Origin: Ligustrum vulgare
Taxonomy: Eukaryota > Streptophyta > Magnoliopsida > Lamiales > Oleaceae
Assembly (NCBI GenBank): GCA_963555705.1
Contig: OY743171.1
Coordinates: 20,459,352 to 20,523,351, forward strand
Direction: 5' to 3'
Length of the DNA stretch: 64,000 nucleotides
Shown here: one piece after another, positions 24,252 through 35,740 of the stretch
Position numbering within the stretch: the stretch's first letter is position 1
How the letters are laid out: each line of letters starts with the position of its first letter
Translations under genes and position numbers: made by a program
The notes under the pieces: generated by a model
What the model was told of the DNA's origin: nothing
The model's input: only the letters and a program-made list of their open reading frames with translations
Databases searched by the model: none

Positions 24252-24778
24252 GGTTCGTATCATTTTGCAACATAAACTACTTTCTTGAATTTTGTTTGAT
24301 GAAGCTTTAGATAAAAGTTTAATGAAATGTGATTAAAAAACTGATTACAGTTGCGGAAACTAGCACTTATCTTAAATGGTTCACTTTAATTTATAACTCT
24401 GGTATCCGGTTATCGAGTTTATAATTTAGCCTTTGATTGGTGTAGCCGTGTAGGTTAAAATCAGTTTTTTATTAGATTTTCATAAAGTTGATCAAGTGCG
24501 TGGTTGTAATTAATTTGTTGACTTTGATTTGAAATTTATCTGATTTTAATCTACGCTACTACACCAAACTGGGAATTATTATTAATCAATTCACACTATC
24601 CATTTCCGTTAACTAGCTTGATAAAATGAGATGCCACCTTACTTGAGAGTTTCTTTATTTTTTTAATGAAATAAAATGTTGGGTTTGTCCGGTGGTAACT
24701 ACTTTGTTATGTGGCTTGGTTGTATTTTGTTAGTTTTGTGACTTTATGAGCATATATTCTCTTGCATTATAGGCTGAT
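24252..24778 (+). other. 3' flank of the PDLP gene
   Basis: Contains the expected 3' untranslated region. No strict AATAAA signal close to the stop, and no further gene. Confidence 0.4.
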
Positions 24779-24781
24779 TAA

Positions 24782-24918
24782 GAGCTTGTTTGGTTCTTAT
24801 TTTTTCCAAATTCTCACTCAAATTCAATTTTGGCCACACATTCATATGTAAATCATCACTTTTCCCTAACTTTTCGACCACAATCTCCAAAAAACTTGAA
24901 ATTTTTTTAAACAAGATC
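24782..24918. mobile_element. Tourist-like MITE (PIF/Harbinger)
   Basis: Ends GAGCTTGTTT and AAACAAGATC (inverted, one mismatch) flanked by the 3-bp duplication TAA (24779-24781, 24919-24921), as in PIF/Harbinger elements. 137 bp, non-coding, 530 bp downstream of the PDLP stop codon. Confidence 0.7.
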
Positions 24919-24954
24919 TAAGTTTGACATCTTAGTCCCATCGGTAGGGGTGAA

Positions 24955-25638
24955 CATTATTTTATTTGGTTTTGATTCTAAGAGAACTGAATCAAACTAT
25001 GATCCAATTGTGTTATTTTTTTATTTTTTATTTTTTATTTTTATAATGAAACCAATTGTTATTGTATTTTATTTTTTGATAAGAAACCGAACCATTCAGT
25101 TCTGGTGTGGTTTGATTTGATTTGGTTTTGTTCTAGTCTTATTATCTAATTTTTCGAATGATATATGCAAATCAAAATATGTACACCATATTCATAAGTT
25201 AGTAATATATATCTATATTAAAAAATAATCAATGACGATGATGGTGGCTAAGAAGCACGACAACAATTGTGGTCTACGAGTGCAAGAAAGTGAGTGCGAA
25301 TTTGCCTATAATTGGGGGAAAAAAAGAAGAAAAAATGAATTAAAATTTAGATCTAGGACTTAGATGTTTTGTTTGATAAATGATAAGGTAAAATGTAACG
25401 GTAAATGATATTTTTGTTCATTTCACATTTGAAATTTCAAATTTGAATTTTTTGGTGAGAAGTGATATATATATTAAATAAAAATTGACTTCGATTCTTG
25501 GTTTTTGTTCTATAATTAGAACCGAACCAAAAGGTTCTCGATTCTAAGAACCTAAACCCTTAATTATTTTGGTAGAATCAAACCAAATCATTTGGTTTGG
25601 TTTGATTTGGTTTGCTTTTGTTATTTTGTCCACCCCTA
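24955..25638. mobile_element. hAT element, TAGGGGTG type
   Basis: Ends TAGGGGTGAACA and TGTCCACCCCTA are inverted repeats, and the flanks CCCATCGG (24947-24954) and CCCATGGG (25639-25646) are an 8-bp duplication with one change. The 684-bp interior is AT-rich with TTTGGTTTG repeats and has no transposase. Confidence 0.85.
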
Positions 25639-25646
25639 CCCATGGG

Positions 25647-26884
25647 AAAGTTTGTCTGAGATTTATTTGTGTGAGAATTGATGGGATATATAACTGCCCC
25701 ATTTTTTCAGTTGAACAACTTAGGGCAAAGGACTTCTACTTGTGCTCATGTTTTTGTATAAGTGTTTTATGGAAAAACTATCTTATGCTAGCTTCTTCTA
25801 AAAATTCTACTAATCAGACTAAGCATTCATAAAACAACTTTTTACTTCTCAAAAGAATGCCTAATGGGACCTTAATGAAGTTGAAACAAGCAACTTGAGG
25901 AGGATTGATGATTTCCATACTTTCTTGTCATTTTTTTGGTTACACAAGTTAATAAAATTCGATATATTGACATAGCAAATCTCCGCATCTCATTTAGTGC
26001 ATGAAGAGTATACAGTATTAGATAAAATTATACAATATATAGAGCTTGTTTGCTAATGTTAGTTTTTTCAATTTTTTTCTTCAAATTCATTTTCAACCAT
26101 ACATTTTATGGGACCTATCACTTTTCATACTTTTCAACTACAAATTCTCTCACAACTCCAAAATTTCTCCTAAATATCCATTACAAAACAAGTTCATAAT
26201 TAAAGTATGTTAGTTTCTTTGGCTTCTTCAGTACCATCGGACGCTACAAAATCTGTTCTGTTGAACATGTTTTATCTCTTTTGGCATTCGATGATTATAT
26301 TATTATTAATTTTGGAACAAAAAATTGCAGAGAAAGCACATTGTGGGATTGTAAAGAGGAGAAGCTTCCACTTTGTAAGGCGTTTCTTCAGCCCTAAGTT
26401 TTGTTTTTTCTCTCTCTCTTTATGAACTAAATTAAAAGAGCTGTCGATTTCATAGAATCATGTCAGTTTTTAAGTGTGTGATTTTTGCTTTATGAATGTA
26501 AATTCCACAATTAAAAATTGAGATAGGAACTTATGTGGTAATTCCTTTATATTAAAGTAACTAGAGTACTTCTCTTTCTTTTTATCTGGACAATTTAAGA
26601 TTTGCTAAATCCTACTTTTTCACCCCAAAGCCCAATGTTGCTTAGCAGCCAACAGGTGCACAAAGAAGTGGGGTCGGTCGATCAATAAGTGGAATGCATT
26701 TAGCCGTATGTTCTCAAGTTAGACAGTAAGGATCAGAGCAAGGCATTCACCCATTCTTCTAATCAGTGTTCTTGTGAAAATGTGTTAGGGTAATATTTTT
26801 TTTTTTTTTTTTTTTTTTGTGTAAAATGAGATTAAAGAAATATCGTGTTTCACTGACTTATATGAATGGGTTCTTTGTCCGATG
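25647..26884. other. Intergenic, possible MITE at 26042-26195
   Basis: No gene recognised. 26042-26195 has GAGCTTGTTTGCTAATG and, inverted, CATTACAAAACAAGTTC at its ends with ATA on both sides, resembling the MITE at 24782. 26793-26819 is a poly-T run. Confidence 0.4.
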
Positions 26885-27788
26885 TTGAGTTATTTATAAC
26901 CGCAACCGCACGATGTTAAGTTTAATAATATAATGGTGATTTAGGATGTCAAACTTACAAAGATTGATAATCAAATTTTTTCTAAGTACAATAATTTTAC
27001 TAACTTCTATTTTATCTAGACAATTGAAACATAGAATCATAAATCTAAAAGTGAAGACTTGACTGGATCAACGAGTGCCATAGTTTAAAGATCTCAAATA
27101 TATGCAGAGTTTAAGGTTTTGATTGATCTTTGTATCAATTATGTCTTTTATATTTTCATTAATTTTCAATTTGGTTTTAAGTCTATAAGAAAAGAACTTG
27201 AATGATTTTTTTTACTTCCTCTCTACAGTGCCGAGTGAAATTCAATTCTAAAATCGTAATTTAGCGTGTGTGGCCTCCACTATAAGTAAATTCATTTTTT
27301 TCTCTTTTTTTCAATCACACATTTGTTAATAAAATAATATTCACTTAAATCCAAAAAGATCAATGCACTTTCCTAAAATTTACTATTCAAAAAATCATTT
27401 ATTCAAATAAACTCTTTTTAATGGGGCCAAACAAGGGTTCAATATCTCTATTTCAAATTTTCAATTTCTAGATTTTATTAAGCTTTGTGGTTCTTTTGCA
27501 AAACAATTTCAAATGGTTTAAATTTTCTCTCGAAACTTATAAAATCATAGGTTGTGTTATTCTAGATCACATTTAAGGTTCACTATTTCGAGTGCCGAAT
27601 GTTATATATCAATTTATTCAATCAATGTCTAGTTAATTAAAAGCGTTAAAAACAATAATACAAATAAACTTTAAAAAAACCTAATATAAATTAATGGAAA
27701 ATTAAAACATACTATCAAATTACAATTAAGGTTAAACAGTAATTATATTAGTAAATATATCAATTCTCAACAACGAAGCAAAAAATTA
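26885..27788. repeat. First copy of a tandemly duplicated repeat unit
   Basis: The unit begins TTGAGTTATTTATAACCGCA and includes GGTGATTTAGGATGTC, ATGTCTTTTATATTTTCATT, AGATCACAT and CGAGTGCCGAATG. The same order recurs from 27789 (second copy, itself interrupted). Non-coding. It resembles LTR or leader DNA of an old retrotransposon, but I cannot name it. A MITE-like insert at about 27257-27430 distinguishes this copy. Confidence 0.8.
27257..27430. mobile_element. MITE insert in repeat unit 1
   Basis: This segment has no counterpart in the second copy of the unit (34137 onward), where flanking sequence is continuous. Its interior (AATCACACATTTG, AATAAAATAATATTCAC, AATCCAAAAAGA) matches the MITEs at 3114 and 40613. 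Confidence 0.6.
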
Positions 27789-27964
27789 TTGAGTGATTTA
27801 TAACCACAAGCGCACGGTGTCAAACTTAATGGTGATTTAGGATGTCGAACTCACAAAGATTTATAATCAAATTCTTACGAAGTATTATAATTATACTAAT
27901 CTTTGTTTTATCTAGAAAATCGAACATAGAATCAATGGGTTTCAAATAAATCTAAAAGATAGAA

Positions 27965-28702
27965 TGATGTGATACCACTCGTGAATCTCGACGTAAAACG
28001 AGAATTAGACTATAACAATAACTTAGGAAAGATCTAAATTCAATCCAAACACAAGGTACAGGAAATCAAGAACAAATAATGGAAAAGAAAAGATAGATTT
28101 ACGATAAAACATTGACTTAATATTCACGACGCAGGAAACGAGGTAGAATAAAGAACCAAGATTGGTGAATGCCACAAGGGATGTCAACTCCTTGATAAGT
28201 TTAATTGTTCATGAAGAACAAGAAAATGGAAAAATCACCCTTCACGAGAAAATCTCTTAATAATTCAATTCAATCTCTAAGTTGTGTTTACAATAATAGA
28301 AACTTGATAATATAATGTCAAAATGCGCATAACCCTAGCCCTAGTCGCTAAGAATTCAAAAAAAAAAAAAAAAAAAAAAAAAACAAAACAGAAATTAATT
28401 AAAAAAAGCGAAAATCTGATTTCAGGTGAACCACGCAATCGATTGGTTGGAACACGCGCGATCGCGTAGTTTATCGTTGTAGCTTCTGCCTTGTTTTTTA
28501 TGCGATGGCGCGATCGCGGACCAGGTTCTACCACGTGGTCACGTGGTTGGTCTGGCGGCAACAATCTTCGTCCCTTTGAAGCAATTTGATTCGGTTTGAT
28601 TCTCGACTCGAGCCCAACACGAAAGTTGCTTGTTTTTCCATGTAGATTTTGGAATCGCCCGTAGCCTGTTTTCTCCTTTGATCTCCTACCTGGATCACAT
28701 CA
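27965..28702 (-). repeat. Gypsy-1 3' LTR
   Basis: 738 bp, similar to the other LTR throughout, including the CG-rich palindromic stretch at about 28430-28555. Contains a 33-bp poly-A run at 28358-28383 that is absent from the other LTR. Confidence 0.85.
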
Positions 28703-29293
28703 TTCCCCATCTCTTGAAAAAGATTCGACCTCGAATCTCGAATTTGTCCAATCCTCTTGCAACTCCCAGGTTTATTGGCTTTTGGATCATGCTTATACTT
28801 GCTTTTGTTGGGTTGGTATTTATGTTGGGACTTTGTGCATCATTTGGACCTCTTGAACTGCTTCTTCTTTATATTATATTCAATCCCAACTTTAATTTTA
28901 GAATTTGACTTGGGTACCTGCAAAACAGAATTAGCCAAATTGGAGAGGGGTTTGTTAGATTGGTTAAGTGAATGGATAGAATCCTTGTACATCAATCTTT
29001 GTGCGAAAAAAATCATTTTGGGGGTGGACTCTCTTTTCTTTTTCTTTTTGCACTCTAGCTATCTTTTTTTGAGGTTGTGACATCAACCCTCTTATTTTCA
29101 GTTTTCACTTCCTCTCCTTTTTCTGAGGTTGTGGCCTCAACTCTCTTATTTTTTCTGTCAAACTCACTTTTTATTTTCACTTGATCTTCTTGGACCTATT
29201 TAGGTGATAGAGGAACAAGTGGGATCCTTTTTCCACCTTTTACAAAAGAATATTGGTTTTTAAACCCATCATGCACACCCTTCTATCATGTTG

Positions 29294-29809
29294 TCAAGGT
29301 CTTCCCAATAAAATATGCCCAACATCCATAGGTACCACGTCAAAAACCACCTCATCCTTGTAACCCCCAATGGTAAAATTAACCCTAGCCTGCTTATTCA
29401 CCTTAATTTCTCCAGACTCGATCAGCCATTGCAATTTATAAGGGTTAGGATGTTTCAATTTTGCCAATCCCAATTTTTCAATCAACAATGTACTAACCAC
29501 ATACATTAGTGCAGCTCCCCTCATCAATCACCAAATCACAAAATTTTTCACCCACTAAGCATTTAGTGTGAAATAGATTATCCCTTTGCTCACCGATTTC
29601 ATCCACCATAACTCTAGTACTAAGGACACGCCTATTAACAAGCGAACTTTTACAGCATAAGTCAACACTTCCTCATCACCACTACTAGCCCCAGCATCCT
29701 GTAATCTAAGCATCCCTTTAAACTCATCCTCCGAACTAATGTCACCATTATCACACAAAAACATTACCCTCTTATTTGGACACTGGGATGCTATCTGACC
29801 ATAACCCAA
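29294..29809 (-). pseudogene. Gypsy-1 CCHC knuckle and aspartic protease remnant
   Basis: Minus-strand frame 29809-29555 starts in a zinc-knuckle-like YGQIASQCPNKRVM segment. Frame 29527-29294 contains the end of a retropepsin: GAALMYVVSTLLIEKLGL, YKLQWLIESGEIKVNKQ, DEVVFDVVPMDVGHILLGRP, as in plant chromovirus proteases. The catalytic DTG-like part lies just upstream in a broken frame. After LGRP the typical post-protease linker is visible but no RT follows. Confidence 0.85.
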
Positions 29810-29949
29810 CCAGTTAAAGTACTTAATATTTCTATCTCTAGTAGGTTGAGAATCAGAAATATTTTTACATTTTGTTGTAGCTTCCTCATTTCCTTTTGGA
29901 ACATGCTCATCATTGTGTCCCTACTTCGGTTGTGATGTGGGATAAGACC

Positions 29950-30840
29950 TTGGTGAATGTCTTGCTGCCCCCTTTCGCCTTAGTCGCCTTTCCACCTTCA
30001 TTTCCATGTGCAACATGTCCTCTAGTTCCACATAATGTTGCAGCTTAATGATGTTGGCAATATCTCTATTCAACCCACCTTCAACACATTGGCTCGAATC
30101 ATCCCCACCTCCATATACTTATGATAATCCTCTACACTTCTTGACCCCTGAGTTAGACCTTGCAGCCTCTGATAAATATCTCTATAATAATGAGTTGGCA
30201 AAAACCTCCTCATTATGGCTTTTAATTCATCTCAAGTCTCCACCGGTCTCTCAAGGTTCATCCTCTTACTCGTCACCAGTTGATCCCACCAAATATTTGC
30301 ATAATCCGTGAATTCAATCACTGCTAATTTCACCTTCTTCTTTTCAGAATAATTATGACAATAAAAAAGTCATTCAACCTTTGTTTCCCAATCCAGGTAT
30401 GCCTCAGGATCACTCCTACCTTGGAACGAAGGTATTTTCATTTTAATGTTCCCAAGGTCTCCATCTTCAACATCTCTACCTCTACGATACCCTTACGATG
30501 TTCCCCTTCAAACCTCCTTCCATACCTTTCTTATCTATCCCTCCTTTGCGCACTTGCTATTGAAGATACACTACCACTCTCACTACCCATGCCCTCATCA
30601 TCCATATTAACCTCACGTCAATGATCTCTTCTGACCCTAGAACTACTATGAGATTGTTTCCGGCATCGTTGATCACTTTCTGCACCCCGTTTCTCTATCT
30701 GATCCATCAACCTTTCAAATTGTTCCCACATCACTGCAACCTCATCATTATCCTGTTCAACCTTCCCATTCACACCCCTGAATTGTTATTTGTCATCCAT
30801 AGAAGATGATGGTGCAGATCCTTTTTTGTAAGACATTTTT
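29950..30840 (-). pseudogene. Gypsy-1 gag remnant
   Basis: Reading the minus strand from about 30445 gives PSFQGRSDPEAYLDWETKVE, then KKVKLAVIEFTDYANIWWDQ and RPVETWDELKAIMRRFLPTH, and GLTQGSRSVEDYHKYME, the conserved retrotransposon Gag core of plant Ty3/gypsy chromoviruses. One stop (after KVE) and later frameshifts disable it. The N-terminal part up to 30840 (MSYKKGS...) is less conserved. Confidence 0.88.
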
Positions 30841-31036
30841 TTTGAACTACTAGACAATTTGACTACGAGTATGGTAGAAAAAATGAAATTTGATTTGGAT
30901 GAGAAACGAACTAGAAAAACACTTTTGAAATTTTTGGAATGATTTTTATAGATCAAAACTAAGGAAAACTTGACTGGCACGAAAAACAAGAAGAAACAAG
31001 AAAACTCAAAAAAAAAAGAGTCAAGAACTGAATTTA

Positions 31037-31055
31037 GATCCAAGCTCTGATACCA
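31037..31055 (-). promoter_or_regulatory. Gypsy-1 primer-binding site
   Basis: On the minus strand TGGTATCAGAGCTTGG, two bases after the 5' LTR, matching the 3' end of tRNA-Met over the first 12 bases. Confidence 0.8.
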
Positions 31056-31057
31056 AA

Positions 31058-31836
31058 TTACGCGATCCCACTCGTGAATCTCAGCTTAAAACGCGGAATA
31101 GACTATAACAATAACATAGGAAAGATATAAATTCAACCTAAACACAAGACACAAGAAATCAAGAACAAATGATGGAAAAGAAAAGATAGATTGACGATAA
31201 AACATTGACCCAATATTCACGAAATAGGAAACAATGTGGAATAAAGAACCAAGATTGGTGAACGCCACAAAGGATGTCAACTCCTTGATAAGTTCTGGTT
31301 GGAACGCCACAAAGACTCAAGAATCTTTGATAAGTTCAATTGTTCATGAAGAACAAGAAAAGGGAAAAATCACCCTTCACGAGAAAATCTCTCAATAATT
31401 CAATTCAATATCTAAGTTGCGTTTACAATGATAGAAACTTGATAATATAATGTCAAAACGTGCCTAACCATAGCCCTAGTCACTAAGAATTCAAAAAATG
31501 GAAAATAACAAAGAAAACAAAAATTAATTAAAAAAAGGCTAAAATCTGGTTTCAGGTGAACCGTGCGATTGCGTGGTTGGAACACATGCGATCGTGTGGT
31601 TTATCGCTGTAGCTTCTGCCTTGTTTTTGATGTGATGGCGTGATTGCGGACCAGGTTCTACCACGCGGTCGCGTGGTTGGTCTGGTGGCAATAATTTTCG
31701 TCCCTTTGAAGCAATTTGATTCACTTTGATTCTCGACTCGAGCCGAACACGAAAGTTGCTTGTTTTTCCATGTAGATTGTTATGGAATCGCTCGTAGCAT
31801 GTTTTCTCCTTTAATCTCCTACCTCAGAATACATCA
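31058..31836 (-). repeat. Gypsy-1 5' LTR
   Basis: 779 bp. Longer than the other copy mainly because it has about 45 bp extra near 31300 (a second GGAACGCCACAAAG...CTTTGATAAGTTC block). Many differences between the LTRs are CG versus TG or CA. Confidence 0.85.
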
Positions 31837-32029
31837 GAGAAATTGACTAAATCAGGGAGAATACGACTAATTTAAAGATTTCAAACAATATATGAAGAGT
31901 CCAAGGTTTTGACTCACCTCAGTATCAACTGTATCTTTTATATTTTCATTAATGTCAATTTGTTTTATTTCAGTCTGTAAGCAAAGAACTATAATAAATT
32001 TTTACTCTCACTGGATTGTCAAGTAAAAA

Positions 32030-34136
32030 TCTATATATATATAAACAAAGTAACTGTCACTAAAAATACACACACACATTTCCGTCGAAAATTACTTACT
32101 AAATTTGGAAAGTTTTTGCCAAATAAACAAGAGAATTAAAAAAAAAAAAAGACCCATTAAAGTGCAATGGGAATTTGATCCATTTCAAAATGTAATAGTT
32201 GAACAATCTAAATTCCAAAATGTAATGATTGCAAATTTAAATTACATTTTTGAGCACTACATGCATTTGTTCGAAAATAAAATAAAATAAAATAAAGTTT
32301 TGAGCACTGTTAAATTATATAAAAAATAATGGTAGTTAATTTCATTTTTAATAAAAAAAAAAAACAAAAAATGTGATGTTTTTTAGGTAAAAATTAGTTG
32401 TTGAAAAGTGGAGAGAAAAAAATATGTGTGATTAAAAAGTAGTTTAAAAATGTGTTGTTTAAAAATATTTTGTCAAAAAGAGGTGCTTTGTTCCAATTCC
32501 AAAACAGGATAATTTGAAGTTATTTTTTTATTTTTCTTTTGAAAAAAATTTGCTTTTAATTGTTAAATAGAATGCTTCAATTTTTTATTTTTTTTTTGGT
32601 GAAAAAAGGTGAAAAATTACATCAAAAGCATCATATCTCTAATTTAAAAAATAAATAGATAATTTTCAATTGTTATGAAAAACTTAAAAAGTATTCAAAT
32701 TCCGTAATTTAGAAATTTTTTAAAATTTATATAAAAAAGAGATTATTCAAAAATATTCTGTTTAATCATAGTATAACTAATTTGGTAAAGTAATATTAAA
32801 TTATTTCTGGAGATATATAAAATTATGTTATAAAATGTGTTGAGAAACATTTAAATAACTCGAAAATGTTTTAATTTAAAGAACGAAAAATGTTTTAATT
32901 TAAAGAACTTAAGAGCATTCCTTATATAGTGTATTTTTTATAAGTTTTCCAATTAGATCATATAAAAAAATAAAACTTAAATGGCTAACTCAGAAATTTT
33001 CTTTCAAAACAAATAATCTCATACTTAATTGAATATAATTTTCTTTTAGATTGAATAATTTCATACTTGATTGAAAATTTTATATTTTTTTTTGGAATAC
33101 AATGTTCATTTATATTATTATTGAATTTTTTTTTTTGGTGGTACAATGACTATGTTTTAATTTGAAAAATACTATTAAAAATTCTATAAAAATATAAAAT
33201 TAAATTTAAGCCATACATTAAAAAATAAACTTCATCAAAAGTTAAAATATATTATGTTCGAAATCAAATTAACTAAAAATTTGTTTTTTCATTTTTATTA
33301 AAAAATTACTTTGATTACATCATATGCAATGACAATTTTAATACCAGATAACAAGTGAGAGCAGATTATAAACACTTTTTCTGTAAAAACATCACATAGA
33401 TCAAATGTAAAAGTTTATTATAATTTTTTTACTTTTTCTTAATATCTCATTCATTTTAAATTATATAGTTTAAGTTATATAATACTTAGTATTCAGATAA
33501 CCTAAAATCGGTCCGATTTTAAAAAGGCAACATGACAAGGATCGAATGTTAAATTAGGTCAAATCGGGGTTGAACCTATTTTAATTAAAAAATTAATAAT
33601 TATTTCAAACATCACAAATTTTTCTAAAAAAAAAAAGTTATTTTAGAAATAAAGCAACATTTATTCATTTAGAGATAAAATTAAATCCAAAAAATATAAT
33701 AACAATATTCTTTAATTTCAAAATTACGAATTCATAAAAAATATAGATTTATGGTCACTAATTTTATATATTGTATTATATTATATTTCAAAATAAAATA
33801 ATTTAACATATAAAAAATAAGATAAAATAACTTATTTAGAAGAAGAAAGTCCAACAGACAAACAAATAATAAATAAAAATAATTTTAAAAAGAAAAAAAG
33901 AAAAATCTTATAAAGATCAGAATTTCCTAATTTTGATTAATTTTGTGTATGTTGCATTTCCTATTTTGATTAGTTTTGTCTTTCTAAAGTTTTGAATTCG
34001 ATAATATTTTGTATTAAAATGTTATTGTATTATGTTTTTATTTGATACGATTGTATAATTAAAATATTTTCATAAATTTTGATCGAAATCACTATTACAA
34101 ACATATTTCTGTGCATCGCAAGGGTGAAAATACTAG
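32030..34136 (+). mobile_element. Helitron-2, non-autonomous
   Basis: A|TCTATATATATATAAACAAAG at the 5' end and TACTAG|T at the 3' end, preceded by GTGCATCGCAAGGGTG. The first copy of the repeat unit (about 27235-27260) shows the uninterrupted site, which supports both boundaries. Subterminal blocks (CTAAATTTGGAAAG..TTTTTGCC; GATCAAATGTAAAAG) are shared with Helitron-3. Very AT-rich, no coding sequence. Confidence 0.8.
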
Positions 34137-34489
34137 TCATTCCTAAAACCTGAACTCAATATTTCTATTGCAATCTAAGTTTTTTTCGAATTTATTAAGT
34201 TCTATTGTTCTTTTGTGAGAGATTTAAAAGGGTTATTCTTTCTCTCAAAACCTATAAAACCCTATGTTGTATTATTTTAGATCACATCTAAAATTCCCTA
34301 TCTCGAGTGCCGAATCTCATACATCAATTCATTCAATCAGTGGTCAATTTATTGAAAGCATTAAAAACAATAACACAAATAAACTCAGAAAAGAACCTAA
34401 AATAAATTAATGAAAAATTAAAACATAGTATCAAGTATCAACATGAGTATCTACATAAGACTACATCAATTCCCTAGAAAAAAACTTAG

Positions 34490-35464
34490 TAAATAAACAA
34501 CAAGTTCATAATCATAAACATAAAGAAGAAGATGAAAAACTGTTTTGGAATTGCTTGGATATTCTTTTTTTTGCCTAGTTTCTCTTCAATTTTTTGTTCT
34601 CTTGATTAGTCGTCATCAAAAAGTCCTTTCTTAGAGATCTCTAACCTTTTTATGCCTCCTTCCTTTGTTATTTAGAGTTTGAGCTTTTAAAACATCACAA
34701 TAGCCTTAAAATTCGCATTACAACTTCTAGAGGTTAGGTACAAACTTGATGTAGTGCCTAGTTGGTATGGGTTGGTGCCACACCTCTGATTTTTCTACCT
34801 TGTGGTTCCTAGGCACTATCTTAGGGTATCTAGGCGCTACTTGTTCCATCTACTGAAATTCAAACGTGCATAACTTTTGATCTACAACTCTGAATTTTGT
34901 TTCATTTTTTTGCATTGAATTTCCGATTCAGTTATATTTTCAATGACATATTATGGCCCCATGGAGATATCTATACTCAAACTTGTGCATTAATTTCTTC
35001 ACAGGCTATGCACGTAAATTTCTCGTTTTGCTCAAATCTCATCTAAATTCAAGTTTAAACCTAAAATTACCAAACGAATACAAAATTAAGCATAAAAACG
35101 TTAAGAAAACTCACAATATTCACTTTTAATTGTCTATGTTTAGATGAGCAAGCTGATAATTGATAGCTGAAAAGCTAATTGAGAGCTGATAGCTAATAGC
35201 TGAAAGCATAGCTGGTAAGTTAGTTTATTGAAGTAGAATTATTTCGAAAAACTAGTTGAAAAGCTAGTTCAAAAATAAAAATGCAATAAAATAAAAATAT
35301 ATTTTAAATACCCCTAATGACATAGGGTGTAATTTAAAAATAAAAAATAAAGAGGCTAAAAATAGAATAAAAATGAAAAACTTGTAAAAGAAGCTTTTGA
35401 GATAAGCTCTAACTTCTCAAATAAGCTTGTTGACGGTGGCTTCAGCCAGGAGGTCTTAAGGACC
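34490..35464. other. Unassigned repeat-like DNA
   Basis: No gene. Phrases such as TAGGCACTATCTTAGGG and GGCGCTACTTG suggest retrotransposon-derived DNA continuing from the tandem unit. 35150-35210 has short AGCTGATAGCT repeats. Confidence 0.4.
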
Positions 35465-35740
35465 GAAATCCTATCTTCAGTAGGACCAATGTTCAAAACT
35501 CCCTGGGGATGCGCACTTTAAGTGGAACAAAACCACTTACCAAGTGGACAATCCGTGTGTTGGCGGTCCGTAAGACCTCCGGGCTAGAGCCACCATCAAC
35601 ATTAAAACGTGGCTCCAGCCCGGATGTCTTATGGATCGCCAACACATGGGTTGTCCACTTGATAAATGGTTTGGTTCCACTTAAAGTGGATGTGTCCCCA
35701 GGGAGTTTCAAACATTGGACCTATTGAATATAGGATTTTC
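35465..35740. repeat. 275-bp fold-back (long inverted repeat)
   Basis: The left arm 35465-35593 and right arm 35609-35740 are inverted copies (about 85-90 percent by eye) around a 15-bp spacer. The mirrored open frames on both strands arise from this symmetry and are not genes. A third copy of the inner part (GGTGGCTTCAGCC...GGTCTTAAGGACCG) lies just outside at 35430-35464. It could be a fold-back transposon or an inverted duplication of retrotransposon DNA. Confidence 0.85.

Larger units (their letters stand above)
27965..31836 (-). mobile_element. Gypsy-1, gag-protease-only Ty3/gypsy element
   Basis: Read on the minus strand: 5' LTR 31836-31058, primer-binding site, gag, zinc knuckle, protease, then a short tail and the 3' LTR 28702-27965. 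Flanks TAGAA (27960-27964) and GAGAA (31837-31841) are a 5-bp duplication with one change. The interior is only 2355 bp and no reverse transcriptase, RNase H or integrase is found after the protease. It is thus a TR-GAG-like or internally deleted chromovirus-type element needing trans help. Stops in gag make it inactive. Confidence 0.88.
27789..34490. repeat. Second copy of the repeat unit, interrupted twice
   Basis: The second copy is 27789-27964, 31842-32029 and 34137 to about 34490. It is interrupted by gypsy-1 (27965-31836) and Helitron-2 (32030-34136). Concatenating the three pieces gives the order seen in the first copy. Confidence 0.75.

Noticed and set aside
26042..26195. A second PIF/Harbinger MITE near the PDLP gene
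   Set aside because: The flanking triplet is ATA rather than TAA/TTA and the inverted ends are weak, so it is noted only within an intergenic entry.
30048..30809. Plus-strand open frames of 62-89 codons
   Set aside because: They are shadows of the minus-strand gypsy-1 gag, which has clear Gag motifs.
35493..35727. Two 72-codon open frames on opposite strands with similar proteins
   Set aside because: They mirror each other because of the fold-back and show no independent coding signal.
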